Shown here: positions 12,480 through 24,402 of the stretch, one piece after another
How positions within the stretch are numbered: position 1 is the stretch's first letter
How the letters are laid out: each line of letters starts with the position of its first letter
From: Desmodus rotundus
Taxonomy: Eukaryota; Chordata; Mammalia; Chiroptera; Phyllostomidae
DNA length: 64,000 bases
Assembly: GCF_022682495.2 (NCBI RefSeq)
Contig: NC_071399.1
Coordinates: 6,739,342-6,803,341, forward strand
Direction: 5' to 3'
Translations under genes and position numbers: made by a program
Notes under the pieces: generated by a model
Databases searched by the model: none
What the model saw: only the letters and a program-made list of their open reading frames with translations
What the model was told of the DNA's origin: nothing

Positions 12480-15400
12480 GATCAAAATCGGTATTAAAAG
12501 ATATAATTTCACAGTGTCCAACTTTTTTACATGTTGGCAGTTATACATATAGCTACCTGGGATATAATCCATTGAGTTATCAACATCACGTGTTTGTGAA
12601 AACCAGTGAGCTCTTTCTGTAATGAAGATGGGGTCGATCTCTAACCACTGCCCCAACCCAAAGCTGCCCACTGTCCTGATTTCCATCATGGAGGTTGGAG
12701 ATGCCAGTCGTCGAACTTGCTTTAAGTGCAATCCTATAATGTGTGCTCCTTTGCTTCCGGCTTGATCTTCCATTCAGTGTAATAAATTTCTCCGTTTCAT
12801 CTCTGCTATTAAGTATAATCATTCTCACATACTTTTAACTAGTAGTACTATTCCATTGAATCAATATGCTACAATACTTTATTTTTCTATGGGCTATTTG
12901 GGTTGTTTCCAAGTTTTATTACATATTACAAATAAAGCTCTTACAAAAATTTTGTACAAGTTTTTGTGGCCATATATATTCATTTCTCTCGGGCTAATCC
13001 CCAGGAGTGGAATTGCTGGGGCAGAAGACAGGCGTGTGTTTACCCTTATAACAAAGCACCTAACAGTGCTTCCAGGCCGGTGTCCCATCTACACTCCTGC
13101 CAGAATGCATGGAAAAAATCACTACCAATAGATTCTTATTAAATTTGATTCAAAAAAAAAGAGACAGAGAAAGAAATGCATGAGAACTCCATGTGTCCCA
13201 AATCTTCACCAACATTTGATAGTATTAGTCTTCTGGGTTTTAGTTTTTCTTGTGCTCTCACTGTGGTTTTAACACATTACCCTTATAATTAATTAATTTC
13301 CATGTGCTTATGTATCATATTTTGAGTTCTTTGCCCAACAAATGTGTTGACCTGATTTGTGGGAGTTTTTAAAATATATTTTGGGTATATTTTGTCAGAC
13401 TTAATGTGTTACGAATATTTTTACTCAGTCTGCAACTTGTCTATTTTTGTAACCATGTCTTTTGATAATAGGTGTTTCTATTTTGATGAAGTTTAATCAG
13501 GGTTTTTTTTTAGTGGTTTTTTCATATGTGTCCTCTCTAAGAAATATTTACAAACAAATTTTAAAGTTTTTATAGTTTGGTTCTTATACTTAGGTCTATG
13601 ATGATCTTGAATTAATTTTTCTGGGTGGTTTGAGTGGGGTTAAGATGCATTTTTCCCATTTTTATGCAGTTATCTGAACATAATTTATTGAAAAATAATT
13701 TCTTTCCAAATCAAATAGCTTTGGTTCTTCAGTGAAAATCAGTGAATCATGTGTCTAATTTCTGAACTGTTCATCCTGTTTCATCGATCCGTTTGGCTCT
13801 CTCTATGCCAATACTGCACTGTCTTGCGCACCGCAGTCTTTAAGTAGCTAACACAAGTCCTCTGTCTGGGCTTTCCTCTTTCATGGTTGTTGATTGCTTT
13901 AGCTACTTTAGATCCTTTACATTTGTATGGATATACATACACATACATTACAAGTAGTCAATTTCTTAAAAAATAAAAACCAGCTGGGATTTGGGTTGAG
14001 ACCGCGCCGAGTCGGTAGTTCCGTTTGAGGAGAGGTGACTATTTTACCAGTTTTGAGTCCTTCAATGCATGCGCGTGGTAACGCTCTCCTTTCCCTCCGT
14101 GTTTCAGGTGGCTTTGGACATATTCCCAGAAGTGGAATTGCTAGGGAGGTTGTCAATTACAAATTTAATTCTTTAAAAGATCTAGAATTATTTACATTTT
14201 TGCATTTTTCTCTGTTAATTTTGGTAGATTGTGGTTTTCAATATATTTACTCTAAGTTTCAAGCATATTCCCACAAAGGTTCATAACATTACTTGCTTAT
14301 GGTTTAAATATCCATAAAAATGTGTCATATTCCTTCTGTCATCCCTAATATTAGCAATTTGTATTTTAAGTATTTTTTTCTTGATCAGTTTTTCTGAGGT
14401 CAGAGTATCAACTTGTGGATTTTTCAATTTCTTTTCTTGTCTATTTATTTATTGCCTGTTTTTAATTCATTTTGCTCTTATTTTTAGTATTTTCTTCTTT
14501 TTCCTGATACCTAAGGCAGTAACTTAGATTATTAGCTTTAAATCTTTCTTCTAACATCAGTGTTTTTAATGCTACAAAATTCCCTTGAATCGCTGCTTTC
14601 GCTGCATCCCACACATTTTTATTCATATGTTCATTGTCATTTAAGTGAAAATATTTTCTAGTTTTTCTTTTATTGATTCTTTCATTGTGCATATTTTAAA
14701 GGTATATTATTTTAACTTCAAATATTTTTCTGGATCTCTTGTTCTTATGTATTTCTAATTTAATTCCACTGGTATCAGAAACACATATTATGAGATTTCT
14801 ATCTTATAAAATTTATTGAGACATTTGATTTTGTAGCCCAACGTCAACATAAGGTCTATCTTAGTAAATGCTCCAAGTGCAATTGAATGAAATATATACT
14901 ATGAAGCAGTTGTGTGTAGTGTTGCATAAATATAAGTTTACTCAATTTAGCTAAGGGGTTGAAATTTTTATCCTAACAATTTTTTAATCTACTTATCCTA
15001 TAAAATACTGAGAGAAGTATTAAAAATCTCCAGCTATTAATATGGATTTATCAGTTTCTTCTATTCCATTAACATTTGCTTTACACATTTTTGAATCTCT
15101 GTTGTTAGGTATGTTAGGGTTATTATAAGTTTCTAAGGAATTAAGTTTTTCATCATTATGAAACATGTCTCTTCACCTAACCACATTCTTGTCTTTGTAT
15201 CTGCTTGGTCTGCTATTGACAGAGCCAATCACTGACCTTTTACCAGTTGTTTCCATGGAGTAACTTTTTCTAGTCTAGAGCCTCCAGTCTTTCTGTGTCT
15301 CATAATTAAGGTGAATTTCTTCAGACAAAGTATACTTAGTTCTTGCATTTTGTCTTTTCTGTTTTGTAATTGGAGTGTTTAGGTCATTGCATTTAATATA

Positions 15401-15765
15401 ATTATTTATGCCATTTAAGTTTGCAGTCTTGACATTTATTGTATTTGTTTTTATTTCTCTCTTTCCTCTTTTCCTGTTTTGTTTTGGGGTTCATCAAATA
15501 TGTTTTCATTATATATGTTTATTCCCCCATTCAGGCCCTTGAATTATATATAATGTCATGGTTACACTATGCAGTATTTATTTATCAGTTTGCACAGTAT
15601 GCTTCATATAATATGTAAAGATATATAACAGTATAATTCTATTTGTAACCTAAATTTTAGGATATTTTTATTAAATGTCTTAATTGTACACACATTAAGA
15701 TACTATATATAATATGTTGTTAGTTTTGCTTTGAACATTCAGTTATTCTCTAAAAACTAAAATAT
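12480..15765 (-). mobile_element. old L1 LINE, antisense, internally deleted
   Basis: Reading left to right, the order is that of an inverted ancient L1. First comes 3' UTR (12600-13500, with 'ccattgaatcaatatgctac' and 'ccaggagtggaattgctgggg'). Next comes the 3' end of ORF2 (13600-14060). Then, after an apparent deletion near 14060-14150, comes 5' ORF2/inter-ORF sequence (14560 'ctgctttcgctgcatcccac', 14810 'tttattgagacatttgattttgtagccc', 15230-15480). It has no intact frame. The 145-codon minus-strand ORF at 12336-12773 partly overlaps the 3' end and is not a gene. Divergence suggests an L1M-age copy; the subfamily is not determined. Confidence 0.7.
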
Positions 15766-15767
15766 AT

Positions 15768-16168
15768 TAGTTTGCAAGTGTTGCTGTAACCAAATGCCCA
15801 TTGAGTGGTTTAAACTACAGAAATACATTGTCTCACAGTCTGAAAGCGAGAAGTTCCAGGTCAAGATGTCGGCAAGCCATGCCGTCTCCCTAGGCGCTAA
15901 GGAACGCCCTGTCCTATGCCCGCCTGGCCCCTAACATCGGGTAGCTCCTTGCCCTGTGGCAGCGTACTCTAGTTTTCCCGTGGTGTTCTGCCTGGGTAGC
16001 TGTACATATCTGTGTCCAAATTTACCCTGCACAGAAGGACATCCAGCACGTTGGAGAGGATCCCCCCTTCTCTGTAAAGACCCTATTTCCAAATAAGGTT
16101 ACATCCCCAGGTCCTACAGGTTAGGACTTCAACATAGGAATTTTGGGAGACACAATTCAACCCATGAT
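15768..16168 (-). mobile_element. MaLR-type solo LTR (MLT1/MST group), antisense, nested in L1
   Basis: The left edge ('ttagtttgcaagtgttgctgtaac ... gtggtttaaactacagaaatacattgtctcacagtc') and right edge ('taggacttcaacataggaattttgggagacacaattcaaccca') are the two ends of a mammalian apparent LTR-retrotransposon LTR in reverse. Length of about 400 bp is typical. No internal retroviral-like sequence is present, so this is a solo LTR. L1 sequence lies on both sides, so it landed inside the older L1. Confidence 0.7.
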
Positions 16169-16289
16169 CCTAAGAGAAGAAAACAAAGTTTATAGATACA
16201 GATGTAGTTATAGACGTATAGATACATACAGATATTCCCGTGTGTGTGTGTATCCCTATATGTTTCCCGTCTCCCACATTCTTCATTTC

Positions 16290-16611
16290 TTCCCTCAGAC
16301 CAGATTGCCATCTGGTATCATTTCCCTTCAGCCTGAAGGTATTTTTGTAGGATTTCTGGCAGTGAAGGTTTGCTAGTCACAAATTTTCTCCATGTTCCTT
16401 TATCAGAAAATCTTATTTTAATCTAGTTTAAGAATATTTTTACTGAACACAGAAATCTGTATTGATAGGCTTTTCCTCATTAAAGATGTCACTTAATTGT
16501 CTTCTGCTTTCCATTGTTTCTGATGTGAGTTGGCCGTCATTCACATTGCTGTTTCCATTTATCAAGATTTTTCATCTTAGCACTTTCTATATTTTAAACC
16601 ATATAATTCAT
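16290..16611 (-). mobile_element. L1 LINE continuation (ORF1-region remnant), antisense
   Basis: The wording 'ttcagcctgaaggtatttttgtagga' and 'ttaattgtcttctgctttccattgtttctgatg' matches the antisense L1 ORF1/5' region ('...cccactctcttctggcttgtagggtttctgctgag'). It continues the antisense element interrupted by the LTR. Positions 16169-16289 between them hold a small (TG)n-bearing AT-rich segment that I cannot assign. Confidence 0.55.
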
Positions 16612-16790
16612 TTGTTGCAGGTGGCTCTCCAATGCAATGTAGGATGTTTAGCAGTATCTTTGTCCTCTACCAAATAGTTGCCATTAGCACCTAACCCCCA
16701 ACCCCAGTTGTGAAAATCAAATACATCTCCAGAAATTGCCAGATTTGTCCAGGAGACAAAATTACCCCCTGTTAAAGACCCCCTGTTAAT
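16612..16790 (-). mobile_element. MER5A hAT-Charlie DNA transposon, antisense
   Basis: Reverse-complemented, the block reads through the MER5A consensus: 'ggggtaattttgtctcctggac', 'aaatctggcaatttctggagatg', 'acaactgggg', 'tgctaaacatcctacattgcat'. The length of about 180 bp is normal for the family. It carries no transposase. Confidence 0.75.
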
Positions 16791-17940
16791 GTACAGCTTT
16801 GTGCAACCACCACTACCGCCGATATGCAGACTTCTGTTGTCGATACCAGGATTCCTTATTCTACTGGTTGGGAGCCACACCCACCCTCCTCCATTCTGAG
16901 ACCTTGGCATCAATCACTCTGTAGTTAATCTCTATAATTTTGCTATCTGTGATGTTATATAAATGGTATGCAATCTGTTAAGATTGTGTTTTTTTAATTT
17001 ACCATAATTTTTTTGAGGTTTGGCCACGTTATGGCATGTATCAAGAGTCTGTTCCTTTCATCGGTGAGCCATATTCCATGTTATGAATGTACCACAATTT
17101 GTGTGGATCCATTCACCCACTGAAGGGTAATTTCAAGTTTGGAAATTGCCAAAAACTGCCATGGGCATGCGTGGACCTATTTCTCAAGAAAATACCATTT
17201 TATTTCCCTGGGATAAAATTCGAAGTGTGCTAGAACAGATAGGTTGTCTGATATGTGCATGTTTAGTCTAAAATCTGTTTAGTCTAAAATCAATTGTCAC
17301 TATCTTCCAGAGTAGCTGCAATATTTTACATTCATACAGTAGCAATGTATGAAAGAGCCATTTTTCACATCCTTCTTAGCATTTGCTGTTATCCACAGTT
17401 TCTACTCTAGCCATTCTGATAGATATGTAGCGATAGCTCATTGTGGTTTTAATTTGCATTTCCCAAATAGCTGGCATACTGAACATTTTTTTCATGTGCT
17501 TATTTTCCAGACATAGTCTTCTTTGGTAAAATGTTTGTTTGTGTCTTTTCTCCATTTCATTATATTGGGGTTTTTTTAATGCTTAGTTCTGAGAGTGCTC
17601 AGTATATTCTAGATATATCTCTTTTTTGTTGGTTATGTCACTTGAAAATGTTTTCTGTAATCCTCTTAAAAATACAGTTGCACAGAGCAAAAGTTTTTAA
17701 CTTTTATGTCATCAAATTCATCAACTTTTCCTTTTGTGGATAATGATTTGAGATTTATGTATGAGAATTGTTTACCTAGTTATATGTCCCAAATATTTTT
17801 CTTATTGGTTATTTCTAGAAATGTTATAGTTTTACATTTTATTTTTAAGGCTCTGATCCATTTCGAGTTTATTTTTGCATAAGGTATGAGCTTTAGGTTA
17901 AAGCTTATATGGTTTTTTTATTGCATATGGATATCTGTTA
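16791..17940 (-). mobile_element. second old L1-family element, 3' UTR part, antisense
   Basis: Sequence such as 'gtgcaaccaccactaccgccg', 'agccatattccatgttatgaatgtaccacaatttgtgtgg', 'ctagccattctgatagatatgtagcgatagctcattgtggttttaatttgcatttccc' and 'gatccatttcgagtttatttttgcataagg' is the antisense 3' UTR of an L1M-class element. It restarts at a 3' end, so it is a separate copy from the one at 12.5-16.6 kb. A perfect 16-base tandem duplication lies at 17260-17291. Confidence 0.7.
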
Positions 17941-19150
17941 ATTTATTTTAATCTTGTTTTCTGTCTGTTCTTGAGATAGGGTAATGCTCTTTTATGTCTT
18001 TTCAAGTTTACTGACCCTTTATTCTTCATTCTCCAGCATTCTGCTAATGCCATCCAGTGAATTTTTACTTGAGGTATTTTGCTTTTCCGTTTGGAGTAGT
18101 TTACTGATGACCGACAGTCCCCCATCTATTCTGTCAAGGTGTTTCTATTTCTCTCTAAGTCCTTAAGTAAATGTATATATAATAGTTGTTTTAAGATTTC
18201 TGCCTGCCAATTCCAACATCTGAAGTATGTGAGGTTTGTCTTGATTGCTTGCTTTTTTCTTGATTATGGAACACAATTTATATTTTTTTTCACATTTCTA
18301 GTAATTTTGAATTGTACACTGGGCATTATTGATGATTAGTTTTAGGGAAGTAGGGAATCTGGTTTATTGTGTCTTCCTTTAAAGGGTGTTAAGTTTTGTT
18401 CTGGCAGGCAGCTATATTATTCACACAGATCATTTTAAAACTGTCAGAATGATGTTATATTTTTATGGTCGATATATCTCCATGTCGTCCTGTGCTTTAG
18501 GGACTATCCCTTACCCTAGCACTTCATCTTTACTTCCAACTTGTAGCCCGTCTTTAATCTCATCTCAGTGCTTTGAGAGTTTTAACAGATTCTTACTATT
18601 CAGACTCATTTAGCTTCAACATCTATCTGGCATGATCGTAGGTAAAAGAGAAAAACAAAAACATGAATTCTCAGCCTCACAAAAAAAAAATAGTCACTCT
18701 CTACTCAATCACATGAAGTCTTGTCCTCCATATGTGCAACCCAAGACTTAGCCAAGGACCCACAGAGAATCATACTTCTCTGATACCATTCTCTGAAGGA
18801 GCATACTTCTTCCTGATACCATTCCATGTGAATTCCAGATGGTTCCACAGGCATGGTCTCTGATCTCTGCCTTCTCTGTTTAAGGACAACACGGTGCTCT
18901 ATTCTGGCTCCACTTTCCTGTTTGCATTCTGGCCACTGCCACCAGGCAGCAAGCCAAGAAAAATATGGAGCTACCTTCTTGATCTTCCTTCCTCTCAGAG
19001 ATCATGGGCTTCCGTGGTCTGCTGTCCATTGGCTCGGAGCAATGGTCCCATGTATTCTGTTCAGCTCTATTGTTGTTTAGGGTGGGAGACAATATCCAAT
19101 GCAAGTTATTCTTTCAAGGCCATGTGTGGAAGTTCTTCTGACTCATCATA
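17941..19150 (-). mobile_element. ORF1/5' part of the second L1-family element (HAL1-like?), antisense
   Basis: From about 17941 the sequence jumps from 3' UTR to ORF1/5'-region wording ('gctaatgccatccagtgaatttttacttgagg', 'gatttctgcctgccaattccaacatctg', 'gttgtttagggtgggagac'), skipping ORF2. HAL1 elements, which are L1 relatives lacking ORF2, have this layout; a simple internal deletion of an L1 would look the same. The part after 18650 is the least certain. Confidence 0.5.
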
Positions 19151-22100
19151 ATTTTTAATGATAGATGAAATAATTGCAGTGAATGTCTCCTGGAGAATAG
19201 CAGATGTTTTCATTTTGGTCCAAATAAAAGATATCTCAACATCCTCAAAGCAAAGCAAATAAAACACCTTGTAAAGAGAATGAACACATGTTCTGTTTTT
19301 CTAACATCATCCCTGTTAATGCCTATTATTAATAACTCCCCATTTTACTCTAAAAAATAGTCTAGTTTTGGCATGAAACTTCCTGCATACTCTATATATA
19401 TCAATAATAGTGATTTTTAGTGTGAGAGCCTTATATGATCCAACTTTATGTTTACTATACAATCATTTTTAATATTCAGTTTACCTTTTCCAGATTTAAT
19501 ACCATTATTTCTTTTTAGAAATATTATTTTCTTTAGTAATTTGGAAGTTTGCATCCAACCTACCTCTCCATTTGCTAGTGCTTTGAAATAAGTTTCAACA
19601 TGGTGAAAAATTTGTTTTAAGAATAAGCTTCACAACACAAACCATACTTTATTAGGATATTCCTTACACAGAAAAAAGAATGTATCCTATTTACTCACAA
19701 AATTCTCCCTGCTGAAAGACATTTTTATTGTCAAAAGACAGCAAATGGCTTCCCTTGCCATGGTTGATTGCGTGAACTTGGGTGCTGTGTCTCGGGCCCT
19801 GGCTTGATGCAGCTGTGGCAGCCGACACAGCCTGGCATCACCATGGGGGAGGAGGTAAGACCTGTTCTCCCTTCTCCAGCCCCCCTTCTCCATCCCTCTG
19901 CAGACCAGTTACATTGTCGTTACCATGACCTGGCCTTCAGAAAAACACACGCAAACTCGGACACGCCCAAATACCTTCAGAAAAATGGCCTATTTTTCTT
20001 ACATTAAGAACAGAATGAATCTTCGGTAAAACCCTATTTGAAGGTGAATGTGATATCTCTGGCCATAAATATTACTCCTCTCTGTGAGGGTGTCACGGTC
20101 TCTGGACCGCATCTCCGGCCATACAGACAATGCCCTGCGGGCCCAGTAAACAGGTGTAAAGCAGATCTTCTTGTTCATCACTATTGGCTTTGAATATATG
20201 CCTCGTTAATGCACACTGGCCACCTGAGTAGCTATGCAGTTGTTCTCCAGTCTCTAAGTTGTATATCACATTGAAGACAGTAATAAACGTTGAATTTTTA
20301 GATCTTATGCAAATATGGTGTGTTTCCATATGTTTTCTGTTCAACAATTTATTATTTTTATGTCTTTATATTGAAAACTATCCCTATTTCATGTCAGATT
20401 TGTACCTACAGTGAAATATGGAGAATACCTTCCACTGAATGGAAGGTTTTCTTTTATGAGAGTCCTCATAGAAGATTCAAACTGTTGGAGATACTTCCTT
20501 TGAGGGAGTAGCAGCTTGTGTACTGTGATATGTTCCCTCTGTTTTAAAACATCCCCAAAGAATGCTGTCAGCTCTAAGTTTCTATACCTAGAGTCTACTA
20601 AATCAGATCAGACCATTTTTATTTGACGGTTGCAAGTGTGTGCTTTTTTTTTGAATGTTAAATCTGTTTCTATTTTTCAATCAATTTAAAATGTGTAGAA
20701 AAAGTGTTCTGATTGTATATTATCCAATTTTCATCAGCTGCCGGAAGGAAATGCTGTGAAAATCTGTGATTTAAAACCCTTAAAACTTCTGCTTGAAATG
20801 CATGTTTTCTTAAGAACATTAGATATGCAAAGTATCTTAAACAGAATTTTGATATCTTTATTAATAGCATTTCAAAGTTTTAGGATTTCAGATATTCATA
20901 GATTTTTATTCTCCTTGATTTACAAGGTCAAATATTTTAGACCTTTATAGTTCTTCTTTTGGAAATAATTGGAGTTGTCAAGGAAACTAGTGAAAGAAAA
21001 AGAATTACAGTAGCAATAATACTATCCTTTCTAAGATTTAATGAAAAAAAAGTATTTTACATAGGATATATAAATAACCATAAATATCAATAAACCAATT
21101 TAACCCATTGTGTATGCACCACTCGCCGGCAAGCTGTGTGTAATACAAAGATCGTGTCTTCCACGAGTTTGCAATCTGGTTGAACAAATAAAAATGCACA
21201 CGCCGAAGAGTGGTATAATTAAGAACTGTTGGAGTTTAGATGAGCAAATTTTTTTTTCTTTCTCTAAGGTTTCATAGCTGAAGTGAGGTTTGAATTAAGG
21301 AATGAAAGCAATGCATAATGGGAATTTGTGATGAAAATACTATTCAATAGTAACAGGTCTAAATGAAATATATTTTTTATTACATCTAAGCAACCTACTA
21401 TTAGATATAAAAATGGTGAAAATATAAAATGAACCTATTAGAACAGATGATTTTCTTTCTTATAGCTGTATTTGGTTTCATGCTAATTTAAAAAAAAAAA
21501 AACAGAAGCACTGGAACTCTATGTTAATTAGGACTTTATTTTGTTTTTCATCTTTAGTTTTACCTACTCTACCAGTTAGTATTCACGCTCATCCACAAGA
21601 GGTTTCAAAAAAAAAAACAACACGTGATTTAGACAAGAGGGGATTTAATTTCTCATTTAAAGAAAGTCCCGGGTTATGGCAGCTCCGTGATGTTATTAGG
21701 GCTTTTTGCAGCCCTTCACCACCCCCCCCACCACTGCGGTTTTGGATCAAGGCCAGTGGAGCAGCTGGAGCTCCAGTCATCAAATCTCTCTTCCAGGCCT
21801 ACAGTTGGTGGAAGGGACAAATTCAGCTCTCAGCCCTTCCTTTAAGGAGGCTTCAAGGAGGCACCAGCTTTCTTGGCTTACATATCAATAGCCAGATCTA
21901 CTGCAAAGAGGCTAGAAAATGCAGTCTTCCAGAGGCGTGAATGAGTGCCTAGACCAAGGCTGGGGTGTGGTGGTGTTAAGGAGAGGAAGGAGGTGCTGGA
22001 GGCTAGGGTATGCACATAGCAGTTTTTGCCATCCCTACTAAGCATTCTTCCTGTCCCTGGCTCAAGGTGTGGCATTACTAAGTTGAAATGAACCTGGCTG

Positions 22101-22377
22101 ACCCTGCATCATTATAGAAGGGGTATAGTTTACTGGGTGGATCTATTCTTAGCATTACTCAGTGCTGAGGCAGGCCCACCCATTCTAGTTACCAGATTGT
22201 ATGAATATCATGAAAAAAACTCCTTGAAAAATGACTAAACCTCGAAGGAGAATGACAGATATGGGGTTGTTAAGCAAGTGGTTAACTTATGCCAGGGTGA
22301 AAGTAATTATTTTTGGCTGGATAGGCAGTGAGATAGGTGTGGACAAAGGTAACTGATTTTTTTAGTTAGGAGCATGG
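19151..22377. other. unique sequence, no gene seen
   Basis: AT-rich with no confident repeat or exon. A start codon in a good initiation context at 19843 is followed by a donor-like GAG/GTAAGA at 19852-19860, but nothing else supports an exon. The ORF at 21521-21940 (139 codons) shows no recognisable domain and is probably chance. Confidence 0.5.
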
Positions 22378-22445
22378 AAACACAGAAAGAAAAAAGAAAG
22401 AAGATGAGAGGGGAAAGGGACAGAAGGGGAAGAGAAGGGGTGAAG
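22378..22445. repeat. polypurine (GAAA/GGGA) low-complexity tract
   Basis: Almost only A and G on the plus strand over about 65 bases. Confidence 0.8.
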
Positions 22446-23380
22446 AAAACCAAGGAATGGGAGTGAATTCTTCACAGCATGTAAAAGATGGTCTTGTCTA
22501 ATCAAAATTTCATCTCTCTGTGTTGACCTGTTCTGCTGATCATTTTCTCCGTGTAGCGTACCACTGCACTCTGCAATGCTATTCTGTTTAATTAAGACCC
22601 TTTTATTATTTGTAGATGATTCTTTATTTCTAGATTTGTAAATGCTAAGCGTGTCTCTCAAATATCACCCTGAGGAAGCTTGTTCCTCCTAATATTTTAT
22701 CATATGTTTATTTCCCTATTTACTCTCTAAATAGGGACACTGTCTACGCAGTGCTTCTGAGTGCTTTTTGTCTCTGGGCCTGTCCTCTGTGTCCCCTTCA
22801 GGGCTGCCTCTGGCCTCTGCAGGCTGCATTTCCCGTCACCTACTGGAAGGTCCTCTCCCTTTTCACAGTCAGGAATCAGCCCCTCACTTAGTCTGGAATG
22901 AAAATGGGGCCCCTGTCTATATCTCTAGCGTGGAAGAGCACAGCGGATACTGTTTAACTGGGGCATGAGCAGAAATATGTGGGCCGGGATGCAGAAAGCA
23001 ACGCTGCCCTGTGACCTAACTTCTGATGACAATAGTCAGCGTAAGTTGTGCATTGAACTGCAGACAGTCTTTGTACATCCCAGGCAAGAATAATAATAAA
23101 GTGAAATGCTCTGAGGAATCTTCAGTGAAAGAGATTACCTGCAACTACATGAAAAATGTTTTCAGTGGCCCTCTTAACTGGTTCTGAGAAATGTAAATTC
23201 CCATTTTCTCCCAGCACTGCCCACAGTCTACTACAAAGTAGGTAGAATCGAGAGGAGGCAGAACAGCAGCGAAGGGACATGACTGCCAAACTCAGAAACC
23301 CCGTGCCAAGTTACTCTCGCTGCTCACAATCTATTCTCCTGGGAATGCACTTATAGCTGCAGCAGCAGTTAAACTGTGAA
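22446..23380. other. unique sequence, no gene seen
   Basis: Moderately GC-rich at 22740-22960. I recognise no exon or repeat. Confidence 0.45.
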
Positions 23381-23910
23381 CACATAATTTTTAAATTTCA
23401 GTGTACAGCCATACATGAGTTAATGAGATTAATTTTGCTTTTATTTCGAAATATCCTGCGCTCATCTAACTCATTTGACATCAGCAATCAGTGTGTGGAA
23501 ACCCCAGACGTGATTGCTTTGGTATTCAGCAGAGCTCTTTGCCCCTTATGAAATTAGCAGACACACCTGTGGCGCTGCCTTGATTGCACATTCCAAAGCG
23601 CTCTGTCAAATATCAGTGCCTGTAAACATGGCTTCATGCACATACTACTGAAGTTAAGAAAAAAATACGGTGTGTTTTTTTTTTTAAATCTTCAGACTGG
23701 ATTTTAAAAATAAAATAGGTGAACTTTTTGTAGTGCGTCCATTTTTCAAAATTCAACTCTTGCATAGTCAATGGGGATGGGATAAATATTATGGGATTTT
23801 CATTTGCATTGCCCTTCCTGTTCTCTGAAATAATTTATTATAATTTTCATGAGATTTCATAATATTATTCATTCACCTCATAATTGAAACGTTGTTAAGC
23901 GCTGCCTCAT
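23381..23910. promoter_or_regulatory. candidate conserved noncoding element / enhancer
   Basis: TAATGAGATTA at 23421-23431 is an inverted pair of TAAT half-sites with a 3-base spacer, the P3 dimer site of paired-class homeodomains. A perfect POU octamer ATTTGCAT lies at 23802-23809, and CATAATTGAAACG follows at about 23880. The surrounding 23460-23640 sequence is balanced in composition and free of repeats. An enhancer role is inference. Confidence 0.35.
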
Positions 23911-24351
23911 GTTGATTCCTGACCTGTACCAGCCAAAGGCACCTTCCTCTACCCCTCTCTCCTTTCCAGCTAAGAAAGTTAGCAAGTTTGATATGCAACG
24001 ATAACCTACATAAGTGATTCCGGGCTTATTTCTTTGTAAAATGGAAATGCAATTCCTGGCTTTTTAGAAACATATGGTAGATTAACTGATTGAAAATTAC
24101 TTATGATTTCCAATACATCCCAAATTTTAAGAATCGTTACTAAAAATGTTTAGAAACATCAAAAGACATTGGGGAATTAAAATATGAAAATGCAATTATA
24201 ATTTCATCAATAAAAGCTAGCTTTTCATTAAAAATAAACAGTGATCACTTATTGTATTCAAGTTTATTACCCAATTTTTAGTAGGCAGACAGAAGGAAAG
24301 CAAGCAATAAGAGGTCATGGTTAGAATATCAGGAAAATGGTCAGCAACAAG
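23911..24351. other. unique sequence, no gene seen
   Basis: AT-rich, with nothing identifiable. Confidence 0.5.
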
Positions 24352-24402
24352 ATCTATACCTGGTACTTAGAAGGTGCTCAATAAAAATTTATTTTTTGAA
24401 AG
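24352..24402 (+). repeat. L2 3' end fragment, sense
   Basis: The sequence 'acctggtacttagaaggtgctcaataaaaattta' is a clear L2 terminal signature. Confidence 0.65.

Noticed and set aside
12336..12773. ORF of 145 codons, minus strand
   Set aside because: It overlaps the 3' UTR of an old L1 and has no domain.
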